Notes: generated by a model not told the origin, from the letters alone. 64,000 nt of DNA from DASCNA01 sp036011305 (GCA_036011305.1 DASCNA010000022.1:13679-77678); one strand, 5' to 3'; positions 27,864-36,999 are shown, counted from the stretch's first letter. Made by a program: numbers and translations.

Positions 27864-29000
27864 ATGAAATTTTATAAATTTAAAATAAAGATTCCTGTAA
27901 TACTTTCCATATTATTAGTACTGGATGGTATATTGCATATTTTTATGTCGATTCTTCCTCTTTTTGAAAATGAATTTCATGTATTATACGAAATAAAAAC
28001 AAATATCTTCCCTCAAGGCTGTCAAAATTTAGGAATTATAGTAGGTGTTTTTCTTGGTTTCTGTTTGATTTTTACAAGTAAGGGAGTTTTTGAAAGCAAA
28101 CGTAAATCCTGGTTAATATCAATAATAATTCTTCTTATTTTTATACTCGATAACTATTTCTATCATTCTGTAATAAAAGCATTTATATTTAATATTAGTC
28201 TGCTGATTATTCTTTTAGTGTCATATAAACTTTTTCATCTTAAGTCAACTAATAATACTATTCTTTATAAGCAGATGGTTGCATGGGTTTCAGTAATAGC
28301 AGCACTTTCATACGGCACTTTCGGAAGTTATATTTTAAGAGCTCAGTTTTCCAATATAAAAACAGTTACTGACGCATTTTACTTTACGATAGTAACATAC
28401 GCAACTGTTGGATATGGTGATATTGGGCCATTAACTCAAGAGGCTAAATTATTTACTGTAACAATGATCCTTGTAGGACTTGGATCGTTTATAACTACAT
28501 TATCTTTTTTAGTTGCACCAATAGTACAAAACAGAATGGGAGGAATATTAAAAATAATGAGAAAAATAACTAATCTTCATGATCATACAATAATATGCGG
28601 ATATACAAAATTATCAAAGGTTCTAATTCAGAATTATCAAAAGACAGATAAACCGTTTATAGTTATAGATGAAAGTTTGGGAAAATTTCCTGATATTGAT
28701 CCTGATATAAATAAAATTATAGGAAGTACTTCTAGTGAGAAGACTTTCTATGATGCAAGACTTGCTCATGCAAAGGCTGTAATATGTGCTTTTGATGAAG
28801 ACTCTGATAATATTTTAACAATACTCACTGTAAAAGAAATGCTTGATAAAATGAAAGATATCAAAATTAAACTTATCAGTAGAATAGAGAATGAAAGCAA
28901 CATTGAAAAAGCGAAAAAGCTTGGAGTAACAGATGTAGTCTCACCAACGACAATGGCGGCTCTTTCTATAATTGCAATGTCTGATACAAAAAAGGAATAA
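27864..29000 (+). CDS. Voltage-gated-type K+ channel with RCK (TrkA-N) domain
   Basis: A 378-residue membrane protein with about five or six hydrophobic helices in the first 215 residues. The selectivity filter is TVGYGD at 181-186. A cytoplasmic RCK/TrkA-N domain follows (HTIICGYTKLSKVLIQNY, FIVIDES, GSTSSEKTFYDARLAHAKAVICAFDEDSDNI, VVSPTTMAALSI). The plan matches E. coli Kch. No voltage-sensor arginine ladder is evident. There is no clear SD. Ligand control through the RCK domain is expected; c-di-AMP is one candidate, given cdaA nearby, but no RCK_C subdomain is obvious. Confidence 0.88.
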   Translation: MKFYKFKIKIPVILSILLVLDGILHIFMSILPLFENEFHVLYEIKTNIFPQGCQNLGIIVGVFLGFCLIFTSKGVFESKRKSWLISIIILLIFILDNYFYHSVIKAFIFNISLLIILLVSYKLFHLKSTNNTILYKQMVAWVSVIAALSYGTFGSYILRAQFSNIKTVTDAFYFTIVTYATVGYGDIGPLTQEAKLFTVTMILVGLGSFITTLSFLVAPIVQNRMGGILKIMRKITNLHDHTIICGYTKLSKVLIQNYQKTDKPFIVIDESLGKFPDIDPDINKIIGSTSSEKTFYDARLAHAKAVICAFDEDSDNILTILTVKEMLDKMKDIKIKLISRIENESNIEKAKKLGVTDVVSPTTMAALSIIAMSDTKKE

Positions 29001-29023
29001 TCCAGTAAAATTCAAGTAAATAA

Positions 29024-29527
29024 TTAGGTCGTGCTACTGCAATGTTCACCGATAAAACCTTCATCAAGTTCTTGGTACTCAACTATTGATTCCCAATCAA
29101 CTAAATGCTTATATTTAGCTATAAAATTTTTAGTTAACTTTTGACAGATGGAGATACCAATCCAGTCAACAAGGTGATGATGATTTTCAATAAACTCTTC
29201 AGATAGTTTTTGGTGTCCAGAAATTTTTTTCCAATCTATTAGTTCTTTATGTTCTATAATAAAAGTTTCACTCAAATTTTGAAAAATTGAAATTCTTTTC
29301 CAGTTAACTAAATTCTTATGTTTTTTTATACAGTCTTCAGATAGTTTTTGGTATTTGGACATTGATTCCCAGTTTAGCAATTTTTTATACTTTTCAATAA
29401 ATTCATCGCATAGTTCATGTTTTTCAGAAATTTCTTTCCAGTAATGGCTTTTTTTTAGAGATTTTAAATCTTCGGTACCGTATTTGCTGCCCAAATTTCT
29501 TTCAATTATTTCAAGTTTTGAATTCAT
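29024..29527 (-). CDS. Hypothetical protein with six tandem 23-residue repeats
   Basis: A 167-residue protein. The start is ATG 29527 because AGGAGG lies five bases before it. After ~30 residues the whole chain is six repeats of about 23 residues with pattern W-x2-IS-x2-QKLSE-x-FI-x2-H-x2-LVD. The repeats should fold as a helical solenoid with a regular Trp every turn. Similar repeats are, as far as I recall, seen in phage, giant virus and some bacterial proteins of unknown function. The last repeat is cut short (GEHCSSTT). There is no signal peptide. A binding or scaffold role is the only reasonable guess. Confidence 0.7.
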   Translation of the reverse strand: MNSKLEIIERNLGSKYGTEDLKSLKKSHYWKEISEKHELCDEFIEKYKKLLNWESMSKYQKLSEDCIKKHKNLVNWKRISIFQNLSETFIIEHKELIDWKKISGHQKLSEEFIENHHHLVDWIGISICQKLTKNFIAKYKHLVDWESIVEYQELDEGFIGEHCSSTT

Positions 29528-29688
29528 AAAAAGACCTCCTAAAAATTGCAATTTTCTGTATTAAAATATTTTATCCTAAAGGCTTGAAAATTTTGATACA
29601 TTTTTTTTAATTTTTTTAATTTTTTTTAGAAGATATATTATTTTGTGCTTTGAATATAAAATTATTTTATCATTTTATTTAAAGCATG

Positions 29689-30207
29689 TTAGACTGTTTT
29701 TTTATTATTACGTATTTTATAAACATGAAAAAGCAATTCCCAACATCCAACATCTATCCATTTATCAAACTTATAACCCACTTCGGTAAAATGTGCTATC
29801 TTTTTAAATCCAAATTTTTCATGTAGTAAAATACTGGAGTTATTTGGAAGACTTATTATTCCAAGAACTGAATGAAATTGTCTTGCTTTTAGTTCGTCAA
29901 GTAATTCTCTGTATAGCTTTATTCCAAATCCATGCCCAAGGAAATCCTTATCGATATAAACAGAAGCTTCGACTGTGGAATTATATGCACTTCTTGGATT
30001 CCACTCACTTGCATAAGCATAACCAATAACTCTGTTTTGATATTCATATACAAACCATGGATATTTTTCTGTTATATATTTAATTCTTTTGCATATTTCT
30101 TTTGGATGCAGTTCTGCTTCTTCAAAGGTTGATATTGAATTTATAATATAATAATTATAAATTGAACAAATTTGGTCAGAGTCTTCAATTCTTGATTTTC
30201 TAATCAT
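29689..30207 (-). CDS. GNAT acetyltransferase, phosphinothricin acetyltransferase-like
   Basis: A 172-residue GNAT enzyme. Motif pieces are IRKSRIEDSDQICSIYN at the start, GYAYASEWNPRSAY in the middle, EASVYIDKDFLGHGFGIKLYRELLDEL (acetyl-CoA loop), and NNSSILLHEKFGFKKIAHFTEVGYKFDKW at the end, the layout of the Pat/Bar/YncA group. It transfers acetyl groups from acetyl-CoA to small amines; the true substrate (for example methionine derivatives) is unknown. Upstream on the same strand there is a gap with a hairpin at 30320-30359. Confidence 0.88.
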   Translation of the reverse strand: MIRKSRIEDSDQICSIYNYYIINSISTFEEAELHPKEICKRIKYITEKYPWFVYEYQNRVIGYAYASEWNPRSAYNSTVEASVYIDKDFLGHGFGIKLYRELLDELKARQFHSVLGIISLPNNSSILLHEKFGFKKIAHFTEVGYKFDKWIDVGCWELLFHVYKIRNNKKTV

Positions 30208-30319
30208 GTTTTAAGCCGTTTTTAATTATTAAACTGTGAAAAAAATGAAATAATGACTTATTTATTTGTCAATAGTGAACAAAAATCACATAATAGTTAA
30301 TTGTTTTTATAAGTAAATA

Positions 30320-30359
30320 GTTTGTAATAATATGTTTATCCTTAATATTTATTACAAAT
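30320..30359. repeat. Inverted repeat upstream of the 48-residue ORF
   Basis: TTTGTAATAA (30321-30330) and TTATTACAAA (30349-30358) are perfect 10-base arms and extend inward with one bulge. The plus strand continues TCTTTTCAGATTTTT. It lies between the divergent GNAT gene and the small ORF and could be a leader structure, an operator or a weak terminator. Confidence 0.4.
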
Positions 30360-30416
30360 CTTTTCAGATTTTTGGTGGTTATAAATATTGTCATAAAAAT
30401 ATGTTTGGGGGGAAAC

Positions 30417-30563
30417 ATGAAAAAAATTACGGAATTACTTAGTGGAAAAATTATACAAAGCTTATCAACTACACAAGATGATTTATATAACGATCAGATA
30501 GAACAGATAAATCACACTTTGCTAAAATTGAAAAATTTATTTCATAGGTCTGCTGCAAAATAA
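30417..30563 (+). CDS. Small protein, 48 residues, function unknown
   Basis: Starts at ATG 30417, five bases after a strong GGGGGG-type ribosome site. The longer in-frame start at 30372 has none. The product, MKKITELLSGKII..., is hydrophilic and probably helical, ends RSAAK, and has no membrane segment or known motif. The good ribosome site and clean stop make a real gene likely. It stands alone ahead of tatD. Confidence 0.5.
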   Translation: MKKITELLSGKIIQSLSTTQDDLYNDQIEQINHTLLKLKNLFHRSAAK

Positions 30564-30657
30564 AATTATTATTTTGATCTGGAGTTAAAATAAATATATG
30601 TTAAAGTATTGAATTAACTATTATTCAATCTTTACTATTAATTTCTGGTTATAAAAT

Positions 30658-31452
30658 ATGAATTTATTTGATACACATTTTCACTGGGACGGGGAAACAG
30701 ATTACAGGCAGATCATTAAAGAGGCAAATGACAATTCAGTAAACTATTTTGTATGTATTGGAGCAGATTACAACAGCTCAGTGGACTCTGCCAAAATTGC
30801 TGAAAAAGTCGAGAACTGTTGGTTTACTGCAGGAGTTCATCCACATTATGCAGATGAATACAGAAAGAGTATTGGAAAATTCAGAAAATTTGCAGATCAT
30901 GGAAAATTTGTTGCTGTTGGAGAAGTAGGATTAGATTATTTCTATGATAATTCTGACAGAAGAGCTCAAAGGATAGTTTTTGAAAAATTCTCTGAATTGG
31001 CATTAGAGTTGAACCAACCTCTGGTCGTGCATACAAGAGATAAAGATGATAGATTTTATGCTTATAGCGAAACACACAAAATATTAAGCGATTTTGCAGG
31101 CTCTGGGGGTAAATTTGTTGTTCACTGTTATACTGGTAATGCAAAGTGGCTTGATAGTTTCCTCAGCTTGGGTGCGTATATCGGTATTACCGGAATAGTT
31201 ACATTTCCAAAAGCAGAAAATGTAAGAGAATTAATAAAAAACATTCCTGACAATAAACTTTTAATTGAAACTGATTCTCCTTATCTTTCACCTATTCCTT
31301 TTAGAGGTAAAACAAATTTTCCAAAACGTTTAGTAAATGTTGCAGAAAAGATAGCTGATATTAAAGGAATTAAGCTGGATAAATTAGCAGACGCGACAAC
31401 AGAAAATGCTATGAGTTTTTATAATTTAACTAAATTAAATACAACTAATTAA
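30658..31452 (+). CDS. tatD: TatD-family metal-dependent hydrolase/DNase
   Basis: A 264-residue TIM-barrel hydrolase of normal TatD length. Metal ligands: H7 and H9 in DTHFH, E in AVGEVGLDYFY, H in PLVVHTRD, H in VVHCYTGN, and D in IETDSPYLSP. TatD proteins act as 3'-5' DNases or related phosphoesterases. There is no clear SD. The gene is followed 12 bases later by cysQ, so the two are probably co-transcribed. Confidence 0.93.
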   Translation: MNLFDTHFHWDGETDYRQIIKEANDNSVNYFVCIGADYNSSVDSAKIAEKVENCWFTAGVHPHYADEYRKSIGKFRKFADHGKFVAVGEVGLDYFYDNSDRRAQRIVFEKFSELALELNQPLVVHTRDKDDRFYAYSETHKILSDFAGSGGKFVVHCYTGNAKWLDSFLSLGAYIGITGIVTFPKAENVRELIKNIPDNKLLIETDSPYLSPIPFRGKTNFPKRLVNVAEKIADIKGIKLDKLADATTENAMSFYNLTKLNTTN

Positions 31453-31464
31453 CCATTGAAAATA

Positions 31465-32268
31465 ATGAATTTGGAAAACTTACTGTATAAAGCTGTGGAA
31501 GCATCACTGGAAGCCGGTGATGCCATAATGAGAATCTATTCTTCAGATAATTTTAATGAAAAACTAAAAGAAGATAATTCTCCCCTGACTCAAGCTGATA
31601 TTAATTCTCATAATATTATTAAGGATTGTCTTTCTGATGATGGAATTATGATTCTAAGTGAAGAGGGGAAAAAAATACCTTTTGAAGAACGTGATAAATG
31701 GGATTTGTTTTGGTTAATTGACCCTCTTGACGGGACAAAAGAGTTTTTGAAAAAAAATGGAGAATTTACTGTAAATATTGCATTAATTAAAAATCAAACT
31801 CCAGTAATGGGGGTGGTTTATGCTCCTGTATTAAAAAAACTATATTTCAGTATTATATATAATGGTGCTTTTTTAATTGAAAACGTAGATTATAAAACTG
31901 CTTTGAAAAAGAATTTATACGATATGGGAATAAAATTGCCTGTAAAAAATTTACTTACAAAATATACCATAATCGCAAGCAGGTCTCATATGACCCAGGA
32001 AACGAAAGAATTCATTGATAAAAAGAAAACGCAACATGGTGAAATAGACTTAGTTTCAATTGGCAGCTCTTTGAAACTCTGCTTAGTAGCAGAGGGGAAA
32101 GCTAATATTTATCCAAGATTCGCACCTACAATGGAATGGGATACAGGTGCCGGGCATGCAATTGTAACAGGTGCCGGTGGAAAAGTTATTAATTGGAAAA
32201 CCCAAAAAGAATTGATTTATAATAAGAAAGAACTTTTAAATCCATGGTTTCTTGTCGGTATGGAATAG
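31465..32268 (+). CDS. cysQ: 3'(2'),5'-bisphosphate nucleotidase (CysQ-like)
   Basis: A ~267-residue inositol-monophosphatase-superfamily enzyme; start at ATG 31465 rather than the upstream TTG. Metal motifs are SEEG at 65-68, DPLDGTKEF at 86-94 and WDTGAGHAIV near 220, the CysQ pattern. It hydrolyses PAP (from sulfate assimilation or CoA metabolism) to AMP and phosphate. It sits 12 bases after tatD. Confidence 0.92.
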   Translation: MNLENLLYKAVEASLEAGDAIMRIYSSDNFNEKLKEDNSPLTQADINSHNIIKDCLSDDGIMILSEEGKKIPFEERDKWDLFWLIDPLDGTKEFLKKNGEFTVNIALIKNQTPVMGVVYAPVLKKLYFSIIYNGAFLIENVDYKTALKKNLYDMGIKLPVKNLLTKYTIIASRSHMTQETKEFIDKKKTQHGEIDLVSIGSSLKLCLVAEGKANIYPRFAPTMEWDTGAGHAIVTGAGGKVINWKTQKELIYNKKELLNPWFLVGME

Positions 32269-32428
32269 TAAACATTAATGCATAATTTTTATCAATTATG
32301 CCTTCATTATACAGAGGGTATTTAATTATTTATGATTAATGATAAATTACTATTTGCATATGATGAAAAAGTTTTTAGCCAGTAATTTAAAATAAAATTT
32401 TATTAATATAAATTTAGGGAAAATAATA

Positions 32429-33439
32429 ATGTTAAACAGCTTGTTAGTTAATAAAGATGAAGCCTCAATATATGCAATTGACAGTGATGAAAGGTCATCT
32501 TGCATTGATCGATATATTGTTTCAACACCTGAAAGCCGCATGATCTGCAATGATCCATTTGTTGTAGGCAATCAATATACAAAATTGTTGAGAAAGGCAT
32601 GTACTTCAGTTCTTACCAACTTAGCTAATATACAGAAGTTAAATATAAAAGAACAGGAAACTATTGTTTTTCATATATTAAGAGGCGGATTAAATTTTGG
32701 CTTAAGAGAGGCTCTGGCTGATGCCTATGGCTGGAATTGCCATGGATCAGCATTTATCAGTGCTCAAAGAGCAAGAATAAGTAAAAATTCTGAAGATTGG
32801 CATATAACAGAAAGCCACTACAAAAAAGTTTATACTCCAAAAATTGCTACTGCAGTTTTTGGTGATGTAGTTGCTACCGGTACAAGCCTTAAACATGCAA
32901 TAAATGAACTGGTTAAAGCTGTAAAAGAACAGGATTCACAGCTCAAATCACTCCTGTTTTTCACTATTGGAGGTAAAAAATCTGAAGAAATAATATGTGA
33001 AGCAGATAAGCTGTGCAGAGATCTTTTTCCAGAATACCAAAAATCTTCAATTATATATTTTGAAGGTAGATTTGAGGTAGCTGATAAAGACACACCGCTA
33101 TTTACTAAAATAACCGGCACTGATTTAATTAGAAGATATTCATTAATGGCACCTGAGTTTGTAGAATCTCAATATGAGCAACCTTCTTACCCAATTGAAA
33201 GATGTACTATATATGATGCTGGTTCAAGAGCTTTTTGGCTGCCTGAATATATGGAAGATGTATTGGAATATTGTGGTAAAGTCAATCTTTTGGCAGAAAG
33301 CGGAATTAATTTTGAGAATGTACTGACGAAAAGATTTCCTGATTTAGAAAGAGAAAGATTTGGAGATATTAATTTGAATGATCTCTCTAAAGAACAAATG
33401 AGAAAAGCAGAAACAATTTTGAATAAATTTAATATTTGA
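32429..33439 (+). CDS. Phosphoribosyltransferase-like protein, uncharacterised
   Basis: A 336-residue protein. The segment ATAVFGDVVATGTSL, with D146 and TGT at 150-152, is a PRPP-binding loop of type I phosphoribosyltransferases, though the first of the usual two acids is Gly. Upstream, ETIVFHILRGGLNFGLREAL fits the PRTase flexible-loop and hood region. The last ~110 residues (AFWLPEYMEDVLEY...) are unlike any family I know. The next gene, a divergent DNA ligase, starts nine bases after the stop, so the two form a pair. A nucleotide or base salvage role, or a link to the ligase's NAD+/NMN chemistry, is conjecture. Confidence 0.6.
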   Translation: MLNSLLVNKDEASIYAIDSDERSSCIDRYIVSTPESRMICNDPFVVGNQYTKLLRKACTSVLTNLANIQKLNIKEQETIVFHILRGGLNFGLREALADAYGWNCHGSAFISAQRARISKNSEDWHITESHYKKVYTPKIATAVFGDVVATGTSLKHAINELVKAVKEQDSQLKSLLFFTIGGKKSEEIICEADKLCRDLFPEYQKSSIIYFEGRFEVADKDTPLFTKITGTDLIRRYSLMAPEFVESQYEQPSYPIERCTIYDAGSRAFWLPEYMEDVLEYCGKVNLLAESGINFENVLTKRFPDLERERFGDINLNDLSKEQMRKAETILNKFNI

Positions 33440-33448
33440 TTTTATACA

Positions 33449-35629
33449 ATGCAGTTTGATGAATTTAATAATATGACAGTAGAGCAGCTTGTTGCTGAAA
33501 TAGAAAAGAATAATAAACTCTATTGGGAAAATAATGCTCCTGCTATATCAGATGAGCAATACGATTTACTCCTCCAAAAGTTGGAAGAATTAGATCCTGA
33601 TAATTCTGTTTTGGAAAAAGTTGGTTCTGTTAAAGTTGCCAGCATTGGAAAAGTTGTTCTTAGTCAGCCGATGATATCACTGGATAAAACTTACTTTTTT
33701 AAAGATGCACCTAAAGGAAAGAAAAGTCTTTTAACTTGGGCTGGTGAAAATGCTAGAAACAGTGATGAAACATATTTGATTCAACCTAAATATGATGGTA
33801 TTTCAGCGAACTACTCTAATAATATCCTAGCCACCAGAGGGCAGGGAACAGAGGATGAAAATGTAACAGATAAGGTGCCTTTAATAGAACTTGAAACATT
33901 AGATTATAAAGGTCCTCTTGATCGTCCAGTAAGAGGTGAAATTATTATTCGAAATGATGACTTTAAAACAATATATTCCAAAGTTGTTAAAAATGACGGG
34001 AAACCATATAAAAATTCTAGAAATGCTGTTGGCGGAATTATGGGATTAAAAGATATTTCATTAATTCAGCATCAAGGGGCTAAGTTAACACTTATTGACT
34101 ATAATATGATTTCATATAGTGTTAAGTTTATAGAACTGGAAGAAAAATGGGCTGGTATTTTAGAAAAAATAGAATCCTTGCCTTATCCAATGGATGGTAT
34201 TGTAATAAAATTATCTGATAGGAAATATGGTAAATCTTTGGGGATCACAGCTCATCATCCCAGAGATCAGATTGCATTTAAATTCAGCAGTGTAAGAAAG
34301 AAATCAGTTTTGCTTGATGTTGAATGGAGTTTTGGTAAAAATAATTTAACTCCGGTAGGCAAAATTGAACCAGTTGAAATTAGTGGCGTTACAATATCTA
34401 ATGTTACTCTGCATAATATCAGTAATGTTGAGTCTAATGACTGGCAGATAGGAGATACTGTTGTAATAGAAAGAGCAGGCGATGTAATTCCTCATGTTGT
34501 TGATTCAGAACCAGGCAATAATAGAAGATCTTTTATTATTGATAAATGCCCATCATGTAATAGCACATTGCAGAGGGAAAATAAAGAATTAAGATGTATT
34601 AACCCTCATTGCCTTGAAACAAATTTACAGAAAATTTTAGCTGCTGTAAAAAATATTGGCATTGAAGAACTTGGCGAGCCTAACATTAGGAAGATGATGA
34701 CAGAGCTGAAGGTGGAAAATCTTAAAAATATTTTTAACCTTTCAGTTACAGATATTTTAAAACTTGAAGGTTTTAAAGAAAAATCTGCATCAAATCTCTA
34801 TAAAAATATTCAGTCGGCAAGAGAGACTACAGATTATCAATTAATTGCAGCTTTGAATATTGAAGGCATAGGCCAAACTGTAGCTGAAAAAATATTAAAA
34901 GATTACTCGTTGTATGAGTTAAGGCAAATGACTAAACTACAACTGAGCATAATACCTGAAATAGGAAATGAGCTTTCAGAAAAATTATATACGTCACTAA
35001 TAGATGAATCAGCTACTATTGATGATTTGTTGAGCGCTTTGAGAATAATAAATACCAAGATGAATGATATTCCTAATCAACTTATTTGTTTTGATTTTGT
35101 ATCAAGTAAGCTTGCTAAACCCCTTAGATTTTACGAATCTTTACTAAAATTGCATCATTTTAATAGAATCAAAGCTATAAAAGTAGAAGATGTAATTTAC
35201 CTGCCTGATAATCTGCAGGCATTAGTAACAACAAAGAAACTAGACAGCAAAAGCAGTATTTTACTTAAAGCTAAAGAAATAGGTGCTGATGTGTTGTCGC
35301 CGGAAGCATGGTTGGCTTCATTACCTGAAGTGACAGATGAACAGGAAAATGCTGAAGTAATTCAAACTGTCTGTTTTACAGGCAAAATGCCCGAAAAAAG
35401 ATCGGTTTATGAAAAACTTGCTGAATTAAATGGTTTTAAACCTGTGGATACAGTAACAAAGAATTTGAAGTTGCTTGTAACTGCAGATGTAAACTCAACA
35501 AGTTCAAAGGTTAAAAAAGCTAAGAACCTAGGGATTGAAGTATTAGCATTGGAAGAATGGTTGAATATGAATAGAAATGAAGAGAAATCAATTATTAATG
35601 AAAAGAACAATTTTCTGCCTGGATTCTGA
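33449..35629 (+). CDS. Divergent NAD+-dependent DNA ligase with two BRCT-like regions
   Basis: A 726-residue protein. An N-terminal Ia-type domain (YWENNAPAISDEQYD) precedes the adenylation core with K114 in PKYDG, where standard LigA has KxDG in a different context, then ATRGQGTEDENVT and MDGIVIKLSD. An OB-fold, a four-Cys zinc finger (CPSC near 540, CINPHC) and HhH repeats (ALNIEGIGQTVAEKIL) follow. The C-terminus has one clear BRCT domain (VCFTGKMPEKR...GIEVLALEEWL), preceded by a likely degenerate one (FVSSKL...ADVLSPEAWL); standard LigA has one. It is co-transcribed with the PRTase-like gene. It could be the cell's main ligase or a second, specialised one; its sequence is far enough from LigA to favour the second. 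Confidence 0.8.
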   Translation: MQFDEFNNMTVEQLVAEIEKNNKLYWENNAPAISDEQYDLLLQKLEELDPDNSVLEKVGSVKVASIGKVVLSQPMISLDKTYFFKDAPKGKKSLLTWAGENARNSDETYLIQPKYDGISANYSNNILATRGQGTEDENVTDKVPLIELETLDYKGPLDRPVRGEIIIRNDDFKTIYSKVVKNDGKPYKNSRNAVGGIMGLKDISLIQHQGAKLTLIDYNMISYSVKFIELEEKWAGILEKIESLPYPMDGIVIKLSDRKYGKSLGITAHHPRDQIAFKFSSVRKKSVLLDVEWSFGKNNLTPVGKIEPVEISGVTISNVTLHNISNVESNDWQIGDTVVIERAGDVIPHVVDSEPGNNRRSFIIDKCPSCNSTLQRENKELRCINPHCLETNLQKILAAVKNIGIEELGEPNIRKMMTELKVENLKNIFNLSVTDILKLEGFKEKSASNLYKNIQSARETTDYQLIAALNIEGIGQTVAEKILKDYSLYELRQMTKLQLSIIPEIGNELSEKLYTSLIDESATIDDLLSALRIINTKMNDIPNQLICFDFVSSKLAKPLRFYESLLKLHHFNRIKAIKVEDVIYLPDNLQALVTTKKLDSKSSILLKAKEIGADVLSPEAWLASLPEVTDEQENAEVIQTVCFTGKMPEKRSVYEKLAELNGFKPVDTVTKNLKLLVTADVNSTSSKVKKAKNLGIEVLALEEWLNMNRNEEKSIINEKNNFLPGF

Positions 35630-35664
35630 TCAACTAGAACCTGTGTTTTAAGATTATGAATAGG

Positions 35665-36126
35665 CTATTCGGTATCTCTTTCGCCTTTGAATTCATGCCT
35701 TTTTTTTAATTGTTTCCAGAATTTGAAGTGGTTCAGTGAAAGAAGAAATATGGTTAGTATTGTTGCTGTTATGGGGACTAGAATCATATTAAATGCCACA
35801 GAAAGTCCAATAGCAGCAGTTACCCATATTGTAGCTGCTGTAGTCAATCCTCTGGTAAATGTACTTGATTTGAAAATAACTCCACCGCCTATGAAACCAA
35901 TTCCACTGACTATTTGCGCCGCAATTCGCGTTGGATCTGCAACGCTGTGATAAATAGAAGGACCGGAGGAATGTGTTGACAGTATTCCAAATAAACAAGC
36001 TCCTAAAGCTATTGCTGCATAAGTTCTGAGTCCGGCAGAACTCTTATGATATTCTCTTTCAAATCCAATTAAAGCTCCCAAAGCAAATGCCCCAATTATT
36101 TGCCTGACTAGAATTAATTCTGACAT
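35665..36126 (-). CDS. MgtC/SapB-family membrane protein
   Basis: A 153-residue protein with four hydrophobic helices and the family core LGALIGFEREYHKSSAGLRTYAAIALGACLFG, then RIAAQIVSGIGFIGGGVIF. The start is ATG 36126 with GGAG about six bases upstream; a longer frame starting 24 codons earlier lacks a site. MgtC proteins are linked to low Mg2+ and acid stress survival, and in Salmonella they act on the F-type ATPase. A Mg2+ P-type ATPase gene is 7.5 kb away. The region upstream on the transcript contains alternative hairpins (36358-36416). Confidence 0.88.
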   Translation of the reverse strand: MSELILVRQIIGAFALGALIGFEREYHKSSAGLRTYAAIALGACLFGILSTHSSGPSIYHSVADPTRIAAQIVSGIGFIGGGVIFKSSTFTRGLTTAATIWVTAAIGLSVAFNMILVPITATILTIFLLSLNHFKFWKQLKKRHEFKGERDTE

Positions 36127-36357
36127 ATTATGCTCCGGTAAAATATTAAAGACGTATATTTTATAGTAAAACTTCCCAATACGCTTTATAACATACAATT
36201 TTATTTTTTTCCAGCATCAGGAGATGATTTTAAAATTCAGTAAACTCTAAGATAAAGAAAACTGGAAGTTTAGAACTTGAGATATTAGGTTTGGAAGATT
36301 GATTGAGTTTGAAGAGTTAAATAATGAAAATATAAGATTGATATAGAGAATAATTTT

Positions 36358-36416
36358 TTACCATAATGATTTATATTTAATGGTAAGTGGTTCTTGAGAT
36401 ACAATCACTTACCATT
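36358..36416 (-). promoter_or_regulatory. Alternative stem-loops between pal and mgtC
   Basis: AATGGTAAGTG (36379-36389) pairs perfectly with CACTTACCATT (36406-36416), 11 pairs, 16-base loop, eight bases past the pal stop. The same middle arm (ATGGTAA, 36380-36386) can instead pair with TTACCAT at 36358-36364. No U-run follows, so it is either a pal 3' stabiliser or a switch in the mgtC leader. Confidence 0.45.
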
Positions 36417-36423
36417 GATATTT

Positions 36424-36999
36424 CTACATATTTGCTGGGATTAGGTTTGCACGCCTGTTTTTTAGCCATGCATTTTCGTTATGTCCTGGATCAGCAGGTT
36501 TTTCACTCCCGTAACTGATTGTCTGCATTCTGGTATCTGGAACTCCCAGTTTATTTAGATAATCTCTAACAGCCAAAGCTCTTTTCTCACCTAAACCAAT
36601 ATTATATTCAGCGCTGCCCCTTTCATCACAGTTTCCCTCAATAATAACTCCGATATTGCTGTGCTGTTTCAAATAGTCTGCTGTAGCTTCAAGTTTTGAT
36701 ATTTGTGAAGTGCCGATTGAAGACTGATCAAATGCAAAGTAAACTGTGGGAAAAGTTTTACCAGGTATTGGAGACCATTGATGGCTTGGCCTGCCGGGTA
36801 GAGTTTCTGTTGCATTAGCATCCATTTCTGAAAGTAGATCTCCGCTGCCGAAGTTACTGCTACTTTGTATATCTCCGCCTCCGCCTGAGCCTGGCTCCAT
36901 TGGTTTTTTATCTGGATTTTGGTCGAAAAGAGAACATGCAGTCATTAATGTGAATGAGAGACAGATAGCAGTGAGAATAAATGGCCTAATTAATTTCAT
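36424..36999 (-). CDS. pal: Peptidoglycan-associated lipoprotein Pal
   Basis: A 191-residue outer-membrane lipoprotein. The signal peptide ends in lipobox MTAC (Cys at residue 22), followed by a Gly/Ser-rich linker and an OmpA-like peptidoglycan-binding domain (VYFAFDQSSIG, GNCDERGSAEYNIGLGEKRALAVRDYL, SYGSEKP). TAAGGAG lies upstream of the start. No tolB or ybgF is next to it, so the Tol operon, if present, is elsewhere. It diverges from ilvE. Confidence 0.93.
   Translation of the reverse strand: MKLIRPFILTAICLSFTLMTACSLFDQNPDKKPMEPGSGGGGDIQSSSNFGSGDLLSEMDANATETLPGRPSHQWSPIPGKTFPTVYFAFDQSSIGTSQISKLEATADYLKQHSNIGVIIEGNCDERGSAEYNIGLGEKRALAVRDYLNKLGVPDTRMQTISYGSEKPADPGHNENAWLKNRRANLIPANM

Noticed and set aside
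29585..29640. T-rich tracts between the GNAT and repeat-protein genes as a terminator
   Set aside because: Several T runs are present but no stem precedes them on either strand.
35658..35670. GAATAGGCTATTC palindrome at the ligase/mgtC junction
   Set aside because: The centre leaves no loop for an RNA hairpin, and it overlaps the mgtC coding end, so chance is likely.
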